Shown piece after piece: positions 15,724 through 23,471 of a DNA stretch of 64,000 nucleotides. The notes under the pieces are model-generated. The model saw only the letters and a list, made by a program, of their open reading frames with translations. It ran no database searches and was not told where the DNA came from. The stretch is taken from positions 1 to 64,000 of the IMG/VR virus record IMGVR_UViG_3300005253_000017; one strand, given 5' to 3'. A program made the translations under genes and the position numbers. Position 1 is the first letter of the stretch, and every line of letters starts with the position of its first letter. The stretch comes from a virus.

Positions 15724-15927
15724 TTAGGTATCCTGTTCACACTCACACTCATTGTACCCCTCTTTATTCCCAACACACTCGCCATCCTTCCAAGTCTCTT
15801 CGAGAAGCTCTGCGATAGCCTTTGTCATCGCGGCAATGCTAACGACAATATAGCCAGACGGTTTCTCACATTCTTCCTCCCCCAACCGTCTCAACAAGCT
15901 TACCGCCTGATATTCCATCTCAGTCAT
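15724..15927 (-). CDS. Hypothetical protein with Cys/Glu-rich tail, 67 aa
   Basis: ATG at 15927 has TAGGAGAAGAA upstream. The product has a helical N terminus, a hydrophobic core (YIVVSIAAMTKAIAELLEE) and a C-terminal tail with three cysteines (ECVGNKEGYNECECEQ). The next 108 nt before the terminase gene hold only promoter sequence. Not recognised. Confidence 0.65.
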   Translation of the reverse strand: MTEMEYQAVSLLRRLGEEECEKPSGYIVVSIAAMTKAIAELLEETWKDGECVGNKEGYNECECEQDT

Positions 15928-15935
15928 TTCTTCTC

Positions 15936-16079
15936 CTACAACACACCAGCAATCATATAGACACAGAGAACATCACAAACCATGGCCGTCAGCCAAAGGA
16001 GAACGGCCCCACTCATATCTCCCGCTTCCCTGCCCCTTAATACAAGCCACAGCCCTATGCCAAATGCCATCGTTATCAC
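15936..16079 (-). CDS. Small membrane protein, GTG start, 47 aa
   Basis: GTG at 16079 is preceded by AGGAGAAAGAAA; TAG is at 15936. Two hydrophobic helices (ITMAFGIGLWLVL and AVLLWLTAMVCDVLCVYMIA) fill most of the protein. No family assigned. Confidence 0.55.
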   Translation of the reverse strand: MITMAFGIGLWLVLRGREAGDMSGAVLLWLTAMVCDVLCVYMIAGVL

Positions 16080-16096
16080 TTTCTTTCTCCTATCGG

Positions 16097-16303
16097 TCAG
16101 ACATAGCAATAAAGATAGTCATCCTCGACAATGTGATAGGCATCATAATTGTCCGCCTCTTCCATCGCCTCTTTCAATGAATCATATACATCCTCACACA
16201 CAAAGGCCCTTTCTACCACGTCCCACATCCACACCTCATAGTACGTCTCAGCCTTACACTTCGTCCTTCGCTTGGTCTTTACAATCTTTGCCTCAGCCTT
16301 CAT
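16097..16303 (-). CDS. Hypothetical protein, 68 aa
   Basis: ATG at 16303 has TAGGAGAGAAG upstream. A basic N terminus (AKIVKTKRRTKCK) is followed by an acidic, tyrosine-rich C terminus (EEADNYDAYHIVEDDYLY). Not recognised. Confidence 0.6.
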   Translation of the reverse strand: MKAEAKIVKTKRRTKCKAETYYEVWMWDVVERAFVCEDVYDSLKEAMEEADNYDAYHIVEDDYLYCYV

Positions 16304-16313
16304 CTCTTCTCTC

Positions 16314-16487
16314 CTATCCAGTTAGCTCAATTATTGACCACGCTACAACACAACCAAACATTGCCATAATAATGACATGCCCCATTAGAAGTTCCCTTGA
16401 ACCCTCACCAGAGCCCCAACGGAAATAAAGCCAAGGAGTCGCCACGATCCCTAGCAGACCTACTATCAATACCATTAACCATACCAT
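16314..16487 (-). CDS. Small two-helix membrane protein, 57 aa
   Basis: The start at 16487 is chosen because AGGAGATAGGAAA precedes it; an upstream in-frame ATG lies within the next gene. Two hydrophobic helices (VWLMVLIVGLLGIVATPW and VIIMAMFGCVVAWSIIEL) are visible. Unknown function. Confidence 0.6.
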   Translation of the reverse strand: MVWLMVLIVGLLGIVATPWLYFRWGSGEGSRELLMGHVIIMAMFGCVVAWSIIELTG

Positions 16488-16491
16488 TTTC

Positions 16492-17649
16492 CTATCTCCT
16501 ACATGACAGAACGAAAGCTGTTCTATGCTGCATAGCAGCCAATACCGAGGATTCATTTACGACTTTCCACTGTCTCTGGTCCCTCGGCGGATTGTCACCA
16601 ATAATTTCCACCACCACCATAATGTGTCTTGTCTTAGGTGGGTCAGCATCCATGAGCCGGGGGGTCACATAACACCGGGCCTCATCTTCTGGCAGTCCCA
16701 CTATCCTGGCATACCTCGTAGCCCCCTTCCCACTCGCCAGTACGACATATCCGCCCAGCTTCATGAACCGGAGATTCACCCCCAAATTTCCTATTGCCGA
16801 CCTATCGGGGTCTCGCCGATCATTCCTGATATGAGCATCGGGTATCCTGACCACCCCAATAGTATTCCCAGCTTCCCGAGAATAGGACAGGGCGATGAGC
16901 TGATGGCGATCAGGCCGCTCCTCTCTGCCAAGCAAAACAAATCCCCTTATCTTTGGGGGGAGGCCACGGATGTAATGCTGTGAATTTCTGCCCAGATATT
17001 CCTCTGTCATTTCGTCGATAAGGACACTTAGCGGGGGCGGATAGTGCCCCGGATTGTTGGAATAATGAAACTGAAATTCAAGGGCGTCCCTCGCTTCAAA
17101 GGAACACCCCCAAGCCTTGCATATCCTGGGCCATTTATCAGCCTCCTTCATCCTTCCTAGGGTATCCCAGTTTCCTAGTACAACTTCCCCTAGTACCAAC
17201 CCATTCTCGCTTATCATCATACCCACAGAATCGTTATAGGACTTCTCGTTCTCTTTTATAGCGGCTACGAAAACAGAGGCAGCCATGGAAAGCCCGACAC
17301 CCAATATACCAAGAGCGATAAGAACCTCAATTAACGTAAATCCTCTCGGTTTCTTTTCTCCTTTTATGGAGGCAGTTCTCCATTTCTCCTTCGCCTCTTC
17401 CATGGCCTTCCTATGGACATCTATCTCTTCCAAGTACTCATCCCTGATAGCCCGACACTCATGACAGTACCCCTCCCAATTCGTTTCCAATTGACCCGAA
17501 TACCAACCGCTATGGCATTCATTACAGGCAAACCTACCACACACACCGCAGCGAACGAAGAAGCCCCTTAAGTCAAGATGGTCCCCACACCAATCACAGT
17601 AGTACCGTTCTACTGTCTTGCTGACTGTCTCTTTAACACACGCCATCAC
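16492..17649 (-). CDS. Zinc-finger protein fused to a prepilin-like (type IV pilin/T2SS) domain
   Basis: The 385-residue product starts with a treble zinc region (C18/C21, C34/C37, C42/C45/H46, C62/C65), then a charged helix. Residues 99-120 match a class III signal: KKPRG, cleavage site G103/F104, Glu at +5 and FTLIEVLIALGILGVG, continued by the usual pilin helix (AASVFVAAIKENE). A 250-residue beta-rich body follows. In normal prepilins the leader is short. An internal ATG at residue 83 with AGGAAGG upstream would give a 21-residue leader, so a separate prepilin could be made. I know of no standard phage role. Confidence 0.75.
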   Translation of the reverse strand: MMACVKETVSKTVERYYCDWCGDHLDLRGFFVRCGVCGRFACNECHSGWYSGQLETNWEGYCHECRAIRDEYLEEIDVHRKAMEEAKEKWRTASIKGEKKPRGFTLIEVLIALGILGVGLSMAASVFVAAIKENEKSYNDSVGMMISENGLVLGEVVLGNWDTLGRMKEADKWPRICKAWGCSFEARDALEFQFHYSNNPGHYPPPLSVLIDEMTEEYLGRNSQHYIRGLPPKIRGFVLLGREERPDRHQLIALSYSREAGNTIGVVRIPDAHIRNDRRDPDRSAIGNLGVNLRFMKLGGYVVLASGKGATRYARIVGLPEDEARCYVTPRLMDADPPKTRHIMVVVEIIGDNPPRDQRQWKVVNESSVLAAMQHRTAFVLSCRR

Positions 17650-17851
17650 TTCTCTCCTCAGTCATTTTAATAAGCAATAACATGAGTGTGCCCGTATCTA
17701 AAGAATACTTAACCTGATTATCGCTTAATAGTTCGCATTCGAGTAACCGTGAGACAGAACCAAGAGTATGACCATCCCCGGCATTCTCGGCAGTAAAATG
17801 GAGCTTACCGCAGGCATCACTATCAAAGACACGCTCATATTCAATCTTCAT
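17633..17851 (-). CDS. Hypothetical protein, 72 aa
   Basis: ATG at 17851 has AAGGAGAGAAG upstream and overlaps the previous stop; the gene overlaps the zinc-finger/prepilin gene by 17 nt. The product is beta-rich then helical (TLMLLLIKMTEE). Not recognised. Confidence 0.6.
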   Translation of the reverse strand: MKIEYERVFDSDACGKLHFTAENAGDGHTLGSVSRLLECELLSDNQVKYSLDTGTLMLLLIKMTEERSDGVC

Positions 17852-18405
17852 CTCTTCTCTCCTTCAAAATCATCGGTCCAATCGGATTCCTTTTCCTCAA
17901 TCAGCTTCTGCTCTATTATACCCCCCTCAATTACCTGTGGCAAAGGCAAAGGCATTCCGGGGGCGTAAATGATGACTTTCGTGCCTCCCTGCTCCTGGCC
18001 TCCTCCCACCTCTCTCTCTACCCTGGCAACGGCTATCGCGGCTTCCCTTTTGGCACCTATCTCCAATACTGTTTTCATGGAATCGAGCATCATCTCGGCA
18101 TAGGCCGGACCCTTGTCCATGAACGCCGCGATTCCTTTCGCCATGTCCCTGTTATCCTTGCCCCCACACTGGAGAATATAGGTCATAAATCCCTCAATGA
18201 TATCCTTGTTGACCTTGTTCCCACTACCCTTCGGTCGCCCGGCTCCCGGATTCTTGTTTTCCTCCGGGGGCTTCTTCTGATATTTGGATTTCGGGGGACG
18301 GTGTTCCGGGAATTCTCGATAGTGCTTTGCGAATCCCGGCCCCGAAGTGGCCATGAATTTGCATCCCTTGAACTTGCATTCCAACGGCCACTTATTGTTT
18401 GGCAT
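17848..18405 (-). CDS. Putative terminase small subunit with C2H2 finger
   Basis: The 185-residue protein begins with a C2H2-like finger (CKFKGCKFM...FAKHYREFPEH), then a basic AT-hook-like AGRPKGSGNKVNKD, a helical middle and a C-terminal VIIYAPGMPLPLPQV segment. GRPKGS-type linkers followed by helices are frequent in small terminase subunits, and it is encoded 2.2 kb upstream of the large subunit. A transcription regulator is the alternative. A coding-strand GTATAAT lies at 17915-17921. Confidence 0.5.
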   Translation of the reverse strand: MPNNKWPLECKFKGCKFMATSGPGFAKHYREFPEHRPPKSKYQKKPPEENKNPGAGRPKGSGNKVNKDIIEGFMTYILQCGGKDNRDMAKGIAAFMDKGPAYAEMMLDSMKTVLEIGAKREAAIAVARVEREVGGGQEQGGTKVIIYAPGMPLPLPQVIEGGIIEQKLIEEKESDWTDDFEGEKR

Positions 18406-18467
18406 CGTTTTCCTCTTTCTTTGTCTCGGGCGTGTCCTCTACGCTCTGGTTGTCTTATTTATTCTCT

Positions 18468-18863
18468 TTACTCCGCACCACAAAGCGGGCAGTCGCCCCC
18501 CATGTGGGATTCGTAACACTCAACACTAGCCGCCATCCAATCCTCTCCGTAACACCGCATGGCATTATTTATAATGCGATAAGGTGTCCGAAACACTCGC
18601 CCTGACCACACTTTTGCCGCCCTCTCGTAAGTAAAGTGCAGCCACATCGCGGGCATACCAAGAGCAAGCGCCCCCACGAAAACGCCATAAGCAAGTTGCT
18701 CCGGCACACCGAAGGCGACACCCACCCCTACGAAACAAAGGCCAAGGATCATCATCGCGATATGAAACCAAGCCCACCGTTTCTGCCGTAGACGGAGCCT
18801 CGACACTTCCCTTGCCGCAATCCACGGTTCAGCTTCCTCTATATCAACTTGCCTACGCTTCAT
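18468..18863 (-). CDS. Two-helix membrane protein with C-terminal CxxC, paralogue of 9358-9753
   Basis: The start at 18863 (GGAGAAGGAGAAG upstream) gives 131 residues, exactly the length of the paralogue. Shared features are KRRQVDIEEAEPW, two hydrophobic helices, GRVFRTPYRIINNAMRCYG and the ending GGDCPLCGAE. Function unknown. The 62 nt between its stop and the next gene show no signal. Confidence 0.75.
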   Translation of the reverse strand: MKRRQVDIEEAEPWIAAREVSRLRLRQKRWAWFHIAMMILGLCFVGVGVAFGVPEQLAYGVFVGALALGMPAMWLHFTYERAAKVWSGRVFRTPYRIINNAMRCYGEDWMAASVECYESHMGGDCPLCGAE

Positions 18864-19164
18864 CGCTCTTCTCCTTCTCCGCCATGCTGCGGAGGTCTGC
18901 ATCACATTCGTCAGCCTCGCGTTTGAGGTCATAAATTACACTGTCTAAGCCCCGCGAGTGAGGCGGCGGCTGTATCGAGTTGAGTTTTTGCACCGCCCGC
19001 CTCAGCGCATCCTTCCTCGCGGTAGCAAGCTGCTCGCGGAAGTCTTCGATCAACTCTGCCGATTCGGTGTATACCCGCTCGTCCAGGGCAAGGTGCTCGT
19101 CATGCGCCCGCGCAGCACGCACGCGCAGGTATTTCGGTAGGTCAAGTTTCTTAGCCTTCGCCAT
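18853..19164 (-). CDS. Helical hypothetical protein, 103 aa
   Basis: ATG at 19164 is followed by a basic, wholly helical protein (LPKYLRVRAARAHDEHL, then REQLATARKDALRRAVQKL) likely to form a coiled coil. From here to 20159 the DNA is clearly richer in G+C than the neighbouring genes. Not recognised. Confidence 0.6.
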   Translation of the reverse strand: MAKAKKLDLPKYLRVRAARAHDEHLALDERVYTESAELIEDFREQLATARKDALRRAVQKLNSIQPPPHSRGLDSVIYDLKREADECDADLRSMAEKEKSDEA

Positions 19165-19546
19165 CGTCTTGCTCCTGCATAGCCGCGATAAACGCCTTGG
19201 TGATTGCCATCGCGGGGGTCTTTCCCCCTACAGCTTTTTTCCGATCAGGCCACAACCCTGCCCAGTACCGCCTGTTCCCAGCGGGGCCATATTTGGTCAA
19301 CTGCCATTGCGGGAACGTCTCCATGAGTGCGAACGCCGCCTCGATGGAGGTGGTGTAGGAAGGGACAATATCCGTTCGGCCCGCAATTCCCGGTTCCTTA
19401 GCCGGGTTCTGTCCAAACCAATGCCCAAGTTTCGGGCGTTCGTGAACAGCTATCCAGCCCGCTTGCCCCGCAGCCCACGCGTTCAGACAACCATCGTCAA
19501 CGCTATGCTCGCCGAGGGGGCGATTGCAGTGGGGGCAGGGGTTCAT
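19151..19546 (-). CDS. Phage ABA-sandwich domain protein
   Basis: The 131-residue protein has an N-terminal zinc knuckle (CPHCNRPLGEH) and then DIVPSYTTSIEAAFALMETF, WQLTKYG, and TPAMAITKAFIAAM, which match the small phage ABA-sandwich family as I remember it. Members are found in many phages and have no known biochemical role. Confidence 0.7.
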   Translation of the reverse strand: MNPCPHCNRPLGEHSVDDGCLNAWAAGQAGWIAVHERPKLGHWFGQNPAKEPGIAGRTDIVPSYTTSIEAAFALMETFPQWQLTKYGPAGNRRYWAGLWPDRKKAVGGKTPAMAITKAFIAAMQEQDDGEG

Positions 19547-19785
19547 GGCTTCTCCTCAAAAAACCAGTGGAGAATCGCGGGCGGGAGACATAGGAGGACA
19601 GCCACCAACACACCAGGGCCAAGCGTTAGACTCCACGCGAACCACTCCCATTTGACGCACGACGAGGTCGGCTCATCCCCAGGCCGACCACCCATTGCCC
19701 AAATGCCCCGGCTGATCGGATACGCAATCAAGCCGCATAGCACCCAGCCCGCAAAGAAACACAGTAGGACGGCCCAGTCCATCAC
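19543..19785 (-). CDS. Membrane protein, 80 aa
   Basis: ATG at 19785 (a second ATG follows) overlaps the previous gene by 4 nt. Two hydrophobic helices (VLLCFFAGWVLCGLIAYP and SLTLGPGVLVAVLLCLP) are separated by a loop with a single Cys. Not recognised. Confidence 0.6.
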   Translation of the reverse strand: MMDWAVLLCFFAGWVLCGLIAYPISRGIWAMGGRPGDEPTSSCVKWEWFAWSLTLGPGVLVAVLLCLPPAILHWFFEEKP

Positions 19786-20159
19786 CCACCCTCCTTACGC
19801 CCCGGCGGGGTAGCGAGGGCATCAGGAATAAACATCCCACTCCCAATATCCGCCCCTAGGCAGTTCCCGCAGCGATCTGCTTCGTCATCGAGCCCCGTAG
19901 GATCGTAGACGACGGTTTCTCTTGCGGTATCTGCCACCCCACACTCAGGACACCGATACAGCCTGATTCCGCCCTTCTCCAACTCCTTCACCCGCTCCCG
20001 CAGCGTATCGTTCTCCTCGCGGGCGGCGGTGAGCTGGTTATCCTTACAATCACGGCCACCTATCCCATGCAATCTTTGACACTCATGTTTTTTATCCCCA
20101 ACCCAATATTCCGATTTCCATTCCATCGCATGACCACAGTCCCGGCATTTCTCATTCAT
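19782..20159 (-). CDS. Double zinc-ribbon protein with coiled coil, 125 aa
   Basis: An N-terminal knuckle CRDCGHAMEW, a coiled coil (REENDTLRERVKELEKG) and a C-terminal ribbon CPECG...CGNCLG are visible. It opens a high-G+C block of four genes after a 204-nt gap. Possibly an adaptor or nucleic-acid binder. Not assigned. Confidence 0.6.
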   Translation of the reverse strand: MNEKCRDCGHAMEWKSEYWVGDKKHECQRLHGIGGRDCKDNQLTAAREENDTLRERVKELEKGGIRLYRCPECGVADTARETVVYDPTGLDDEADRCGNCLGADIGSGMFIPDALATPPGRKEGG

Positions 20160-20296
20160 TTCAAGTCTCCCTAAAATCGTTTGTAAGGCCCTGTCTCCAA
20201 AAACACGTGGTTCTACCTATTTGTCGTCCTAGCGTCGCTCACAGACGATCCTCAGCGTTCCTAAGACGTTTCACGAGCCTTTCCCTTATGCCTAAG

Positions 20297-20342
20297 CGGC
20301 AGGACGGGAGTCGAACCCGTCAGTAAGGAGCGACCTCACTGC
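20297..20342 (-). other. tRNA-like fragment with canonical T-arm
   Basis: On the leftward strand a perfect T-arm (stem ACGGG/CCCGT, loop TTCGACT with all B-box invariants) is preceded by a 4-5 bp hairpin with a 7-nt loop and enclosed by GGCAG/CTGCC. No D-arm or full 7-bp acceptor stem can be drawn, and no CCA is encoded. It may be a tRNA remnant, a copied tRNA 3' end used as an attachment site, or a tRNA mimic. The rest of the 20160-20363 gap shows nothing else. Confidence 0.35.
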
Positions 20343-20363
20343 CTTTCTGTCGCCTGTTCATCC

Positions 20364-21362
20364 TCATACCACCAACGCCATTGCCTTATCGAACGCATCC
20401 TGCCGAATCTTCGCCGCCGTCCCGAACCACTCAGAATCAAGGCGACGTTCCGGCTTACTGCTATTCAGGTGACGATGAGTCAGAAACTCCGTCACGCTAT
20501 TATACGCTCCCCAGACCGTGCCTCTCACACCGTTCATCTGGGAGCCCTTACCACCACCCTCGAAGTTGTGGAGCAGCACGCCACGCTGTCTCGCTCGAAG
20601 GGTATTGTGCTTGGCCTCAGGATTATCCGGGAAGATATCACAGAAATATTCCTTGGCCCCGGTCAGCGTAATATCCTTCGCCGCCATGGCCCTATACTTC
20701 TCGCCTGTCTTGTCGAATACCTTATTGGCGATACCCAGAAGCTCCAGGGCATTGCTAAACTGCCATTTCAGGGAGCCAGCATGCCAGACTCGGGCCTGGA
20801 TTCCACCGCCCGACACAGCGGCCGTCAGCGTGTTGTTGCAGACTACCCTAATCGGCGTGAACATCATTCGGGCGGCCTCGGAACCGTCGTGAGTGGAGGT
20901 GACAAGCAGATACTTATCGGTAATGTCACCCTCAACTACCTCAATGCTGTTGGGCAATTTCACCAACACCCAGACTCTTCGGCCACCGTTGATGACGCCC
21001 GCCGTGTGGTAGATGGCGGCTCCCTCTTGGGTCAGCATCTCACCCACCTCAAACAACTCACGGTTCTGGATGGGAACATATCGGTCGGAAACGTCACCGA
21101 GGACATAGTCCTCCTCGCCGGGGTTCTTGTCTGACCTAACCACAGCATACCGGCCCGGAACCTTGAACACAGCCTGGCCAGACTTGCCCACGACGTACAT
21201 CTGGGACTTCTCGGCCAGCCAGTCCATGCCAGAGGCGATGATTGCCGCCTCCTTGTTGGGCACCTCGTCCAGGCCCACGCCCAGTCCATGCCAGGGCGGT
21301 CCATCCGCGTTGAGATACATCATACGGGCAACTCCATCGGTCCTGAAGTCTAACATGTGCAT
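20364..21362 (-). CDS. DUF932 / TIGR03299-type phage-plasmid protein
   Basis: The 332-residue protein shows the family landmarks PPWHGLGVGLDE near the N terminus, YAVVRSD, YVPIQNRELFEVG, GGRRVWVLVKLP, YLLVTSTHDGS and the central FTPIRVVCNNTL, then WGAYNSVTEFLTHR. Members are abundant in phages and plasmids; a role in DNA protection or anti-restriction has been suggested but is not proven. GTATAAT on the coding strand at 20499-20505 lies within the gene. Confidence 0.9.
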   Translation of the reverse strand: MHMLDFRTDGVARMMYLNADGPPWHGLGVGLDEVPNKEAAIIASGMDWLAEKSQMYVVGKSGQAVFKVPGRYAVVRSDKNPGEEDYVLGDVSDRYVPIQNRELFEVGEMLTQEGAAIYHTAGVINGGRRVWVLVKLPNSIEVVEGDITDKYLLVTSTHDGSEAARMMFTPIRVVCNNTLTAAVSGGGIQARVWHAGSLKWQFSNALELLGIANKVFDKTGEKYRAMAAKDITLTGAKEYFCDIFPDNPEAKHNTLRARQRGVLLHNFEGGGKGSQMNGVRGTVWGAYNSVTEFLTHRHLNSSKPERRLDSEWFGTAAKIRQDAFDKAMALVV

Positions 21363-21377
21363 TTCATTTACCGCCTT

Positions 21378-21578
21378 TCAGTCCGTGATAAGGGCCACTA
21401 TCCCGACGATGACAAGCCCGATGAGTGCAATCGCCAGGACAGCGGCGACCGGCAGCCATAGGGGGCTGACCACCCACCACCACGACCATCCTATCACGCC
21501 GCACAGCTTCAGTATGATGAATAGGATTGTCAATACCGAACAAAAGCTTATGCTGATTTTGCTTTCACCGGCGCTCAT
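21378..21578 (-). CDS. Small membrane protein, Fragile-X-F-like family
   Basis: The start at 21578 (AGGGAGAAG upstream, ATGA overlap) gives 66 residues. LTILFIILKLCGVIGWSWWW followed by VVSPLWLP matches the small two-helix phage/bacterial family often named transmembrane Fragile-X-F protein. The second helix is AVLAIALIGLVIVGIVALI. Function unknown. Confidence 0.75.
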   Translation of the reverse strand: MSAGESKISISFCSVLTILFIILKLCGVIGWSWWWVVSPLWLPVAAVLAIALIGLVIVGIVALITD

Positions 21579-21667
21579 CTCATTCTTCTCCCTATCAAAA
21601 TCCCTAACGTCATCATAACGCTTGATACTATAGCACTCGTCAAAAAAGTTATCCACCAATCACTCAT
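21575..21667 (-). CDS. Tiny membrane protein, 30 aa
   Basis: ATG at 21667 with AAGGAGACTCAAA upstream, TGA at 21575 overlapping the next start. One hydrophobic helix (WWITFLTSAIVSSVMMTLGI) and a basic RRMR end. Strong RBS and coupling support translation; no family. Confidence 0.55.
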   Translation of the reverse strand: MSDWWITFLTSAIVSSVMMTLGILIGRRMR

Positions 21668-21686
21668 TTTGAGTCTCCTTCAATAA

Positions 21687-21770
21687 CTAAAGTACATCCA
21701 CATCCCTAAAACCACCCCCGACAAGCAGGCCAACAAAAAGCCGAAGTAGATTATTTTGCTCAGGTCCATT
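21687..21770 (-). CDS. Tiny hydrophobic protein, 27 aa
   Basis: ATG at 21770 has an excellent AAGGAGAATGAAA site; TAG is at 21687. The product has one short hydrophobic stretch (IIYFGFLLACLSGGGF). It is very short and could be a leader peptide. Confidence 0.4.
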   Translation of the reverse strand, partial: NGPEQNNLLRLFVGLLVGGGFRDVDVL

Positions 21771-21771
21771 T

Positions 21772-22125
21772 TCATTCTCCTTCCGGCTTCCATGAAAACC
21801 ACTTGTCCTTAACAATGTGGCCAATCATCATGATTTCACCATAGGGGTCCTCGCGGATCACGCGAACGTGCGCTCCTGGTATCTCTTCCCACGAATCCAC
21901 CCCCAGCGTGTCCAGCAGCTCCCTTATCTTGTTCGCGAAGTAATTGTCGGGAAAACGACTGTCCACAGGTGGTCCCCCATCAAGGCGATAGGGGCAATTG
22001 TAGCTCTGGCCGCTACCGGAGAACTCCATCTGGATACTGGCAGTCAACAGGCCGTGGTGTTCGACGCCGAGCATTGTTCGCATGATTCTGCCATTCTCAA
22101 CGTGATGTTCTTTTGCTGGTTTCAT
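21772..22125 (-). CDS. Conserved phage protein with DSWEExxGxHVRV motif, 117 aa
   Basis: The protein matches a recurrent small phage family: RIMRTMLGVEHHGLLT, a glycine-rich GSGQSYN, LLDTLGVDSWEEIPGAHVRV and a C-terminal KWFSW. The order is start-strand, LGVEDHG-type motif, then GVDSWEDLKG. The fold is probably beta-sheet; the role is unknown. Confidence 0.7.
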   Translation of the reverse strand: MKPAKEHHVENGRIMRTMLGVEHHGLLTASIQMEFSGSGQSYNCPYRLDGGPPVDSRFPDNYFANKIRELLDTLGVDSWEEIPGAHVRVIREDPYGEIMMIGHIVKDKWFSWKPEGE

Positions 22126-22150
22126 CTCGTTCTCTTCTCTCTTTTACACT

Positions 22151-22384
22151 TTACATATGCTGCGGAAGAATCGGCTTACCAAACCACTCCTCATACAGCA
22201 CTTCATTCGCCTTCCCCTTCTCACTCCCATCGAACCCGGCCGACTCCTTCACGACGATCCGTTTCGGATATTCAGGGGTATCGAAGTGAATCTCGAACTC
22301 GCCGTCTAAGCTTCCATCCTCCCGCTCGTCGCCGGTAACAAATCCGACCTTTAACACATTTCCAGGGCTCAATTGAATTTTCAT
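22151..22384 (-). CDS. Hypothetical beta-rich protein, 77 aa
   Basis: The start at 22384 has AGAAGGAGAAAAAG upstream. GTATAAT on the coding strand (22403-22409) overlaps the stop of the upstream gene and sits 19 nt before this start. The product is mostly strands (DGEFEIHFDTPEYPKRIVV). Not recognised. Confidence 0.6.
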   Translation of the reverse strand: MKIQLSPGNVLKVGFVTGDEREDGSLDGEFEIHFDTPEYPKRIVVKESAGFDGSEKGKANEVLYEEWFGKPILPQHM

Positions 22385-22403
22385 CTTTTTCTCCTTCTCT
22401 CTA

Positions 22404-22640
22404 TTATACACCGGAAAAACAAGGATGGGAAATTTTCTTCAGAAAACTCCCCCAATTCATCCATTGCGTCAGACCGAGGGCCTGGGCTTGCTCCCGGTCA
22501 TAGACATCCTCGCCGTTCTCGTGCAGCACCACACACTCCTTGGCAAGGGGCCGGAACAGATATGGCTCCCGGCAGATTGGGCACCAGAAGTACCCGTTCC
22601 GCCACTCGATTGTTCTTGCTTGCTCATGCGCTTGTTTCAT
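22404..22640 (-). CDS. Zinc-binding hypothetical protein, 78 aa
   Basis: ATG at 22640 with GGAGACAACC upstream. FWCPICREPYLF and AKECVVLHENGED give a possible CxxC...CxxxH site; ALGLTQWMNWGSFLKK follows. Its TAA lies inside a TATAAT hexamer. Not recognised. Confidence 0.6.
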   Translation of the reverse strand: MKQAHEQARTIEWRNGYFWCPICREPYLFRPLAKECVVLHENGEDVYDREQAQALGLTQWMNWGSFLKKISHPCFSGV

Positions 22641-22679
22641 GGTTGTCTCCTTTTCAATAATCCAGTAAGGGCTAGGCGA

Positions 22680-22910
22680 TTAGATAACGTCAAATATTGC
22701 AAACGGATCAGTTAGGATTCGCTTATTCTCGGCGTAGATTGCATTATCGTCTGGCAATTGTTGAAAATGAGTGTAGAGCTTCGCTAGCACAGGACGACGA
22801 AAGCCCCTTACGTCAATTATCAGTTTAGCACACATAGCACAGAGCGAATCACCCGTGGCGTACTTAGTGCCAGTTCGCCTGAGTTCTTTTGTGGCTTCTG
22901 CATAATTCAT
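22680..22910 (-). CDS. Hypothetical protein, 76 aa
   Basis: ATG at 22910 with TAGGAGACAAGAAA upstream. LCAMCAKLIIDVRGF contains a CxxC. The product is basic N-terminally. This gene and the next four share a near-identical (A/T)AGGAGACA ribosome site, suggesting one set of early leftward genes. Confidence 0.6.
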   Translation of the reverse strand: MNYAEATKELRRTGTKYATGDSLCAMCAKLIIDVRGFRRPVLAKLYTHFQQLPDDNAIYAENKRILTDPFAIFDVI

Positions 22911-22926
22911 TTTCTTGTCTCCTAAA

Positions 22927-23133
22927 TTACAGCAAGGACAGGCCGTTATGTTCGGCGTCCTGTTCTTCTTTGCCTGTGAGAAGATTGACCAGCTTGTCAG
23001 ACAATTCGGTCAATTGGTCCGGGCCAGAATACTCGACAGGACCGACATCCTCGACACGGGCGACCTCTTGCATGAGGTCCATCATTGCACCCACCAGCAA
23101 CTCAGCATCATCGGTATTCATCGTGACTTTCAT
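22927..23133 (-). CDS. Hypothetical acidic protein, 68 aa
   Basis: The start at 23133 has AAGGAGACAACC upstream; the longer frame would overlap the preceding gene. The product is acidic and helical (DDAELLVGAMMDLMQEVAR). Not recognised. Confidence 0.6.
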   Translation of the reverse strand: MKVTMNTDDAELLVGAMMDLMQEVARVEDVGPVEYSGPDQLTELSDKLVNLLTGKEEQDAEHNGLSLL

Positions 23134-23146
23134 GGTTGTCTCCTTC

Positions 23147-23410
23147 TTAGGCCAACACCACATTACGAAACCACTCAGCAAATTTCGTATCGTTCATGTC
23201 ATCTACGTTACTAACACCGGACAGATAGTTAGCGATACCGCTAACAGTCAAATCCACGATACCCTTATCACCGTTTAGTACGAACTCGAACAACGCCCCA
23301 TCATCATCTCGAAGATACTCAACTTCCTGCGTTGCTATCCAATTCCACACATCTTTCATCTCGTCGAGCGTTAGATAGCTCAACACTTCTTGAATTTTAT
23401 TCCTGTTCAT
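23147..23410 (-). CDS. Hypothetical acidic protein, 87 aa
   Basis: ATG at 23410 with AGGAGACAGGAA upstream. Helical and acidic (YLTLDEMKDVWNWIATQEVE). Possibly a small host-takeover protein, from its early position; no motif supports more. Confidence 0.6.
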   Translation of the reverse strand: MNRNKIQEVLSYLTLDEMKDVWNWIATQEVEYLRDDDGALFEFVLNGDKGIVDLTVSGIANYLSGVSNVDDMNDTKFAEWFRNVVLA

Positions 23411-23471
23411 TTCCTGTCTCCTATCAAAAGGTCTAAATCCGATACCGAACTATTCAATTGTAAGGTAAGGC

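Noticed and set aside
20221-20280. Similarity between CGTCGCTCACAGACGATCCT here and a segment near 375-395
   Set aside because: Only about 17 of 19 bases match, and one copy is inside a coding region with normal codon use; probably chance.
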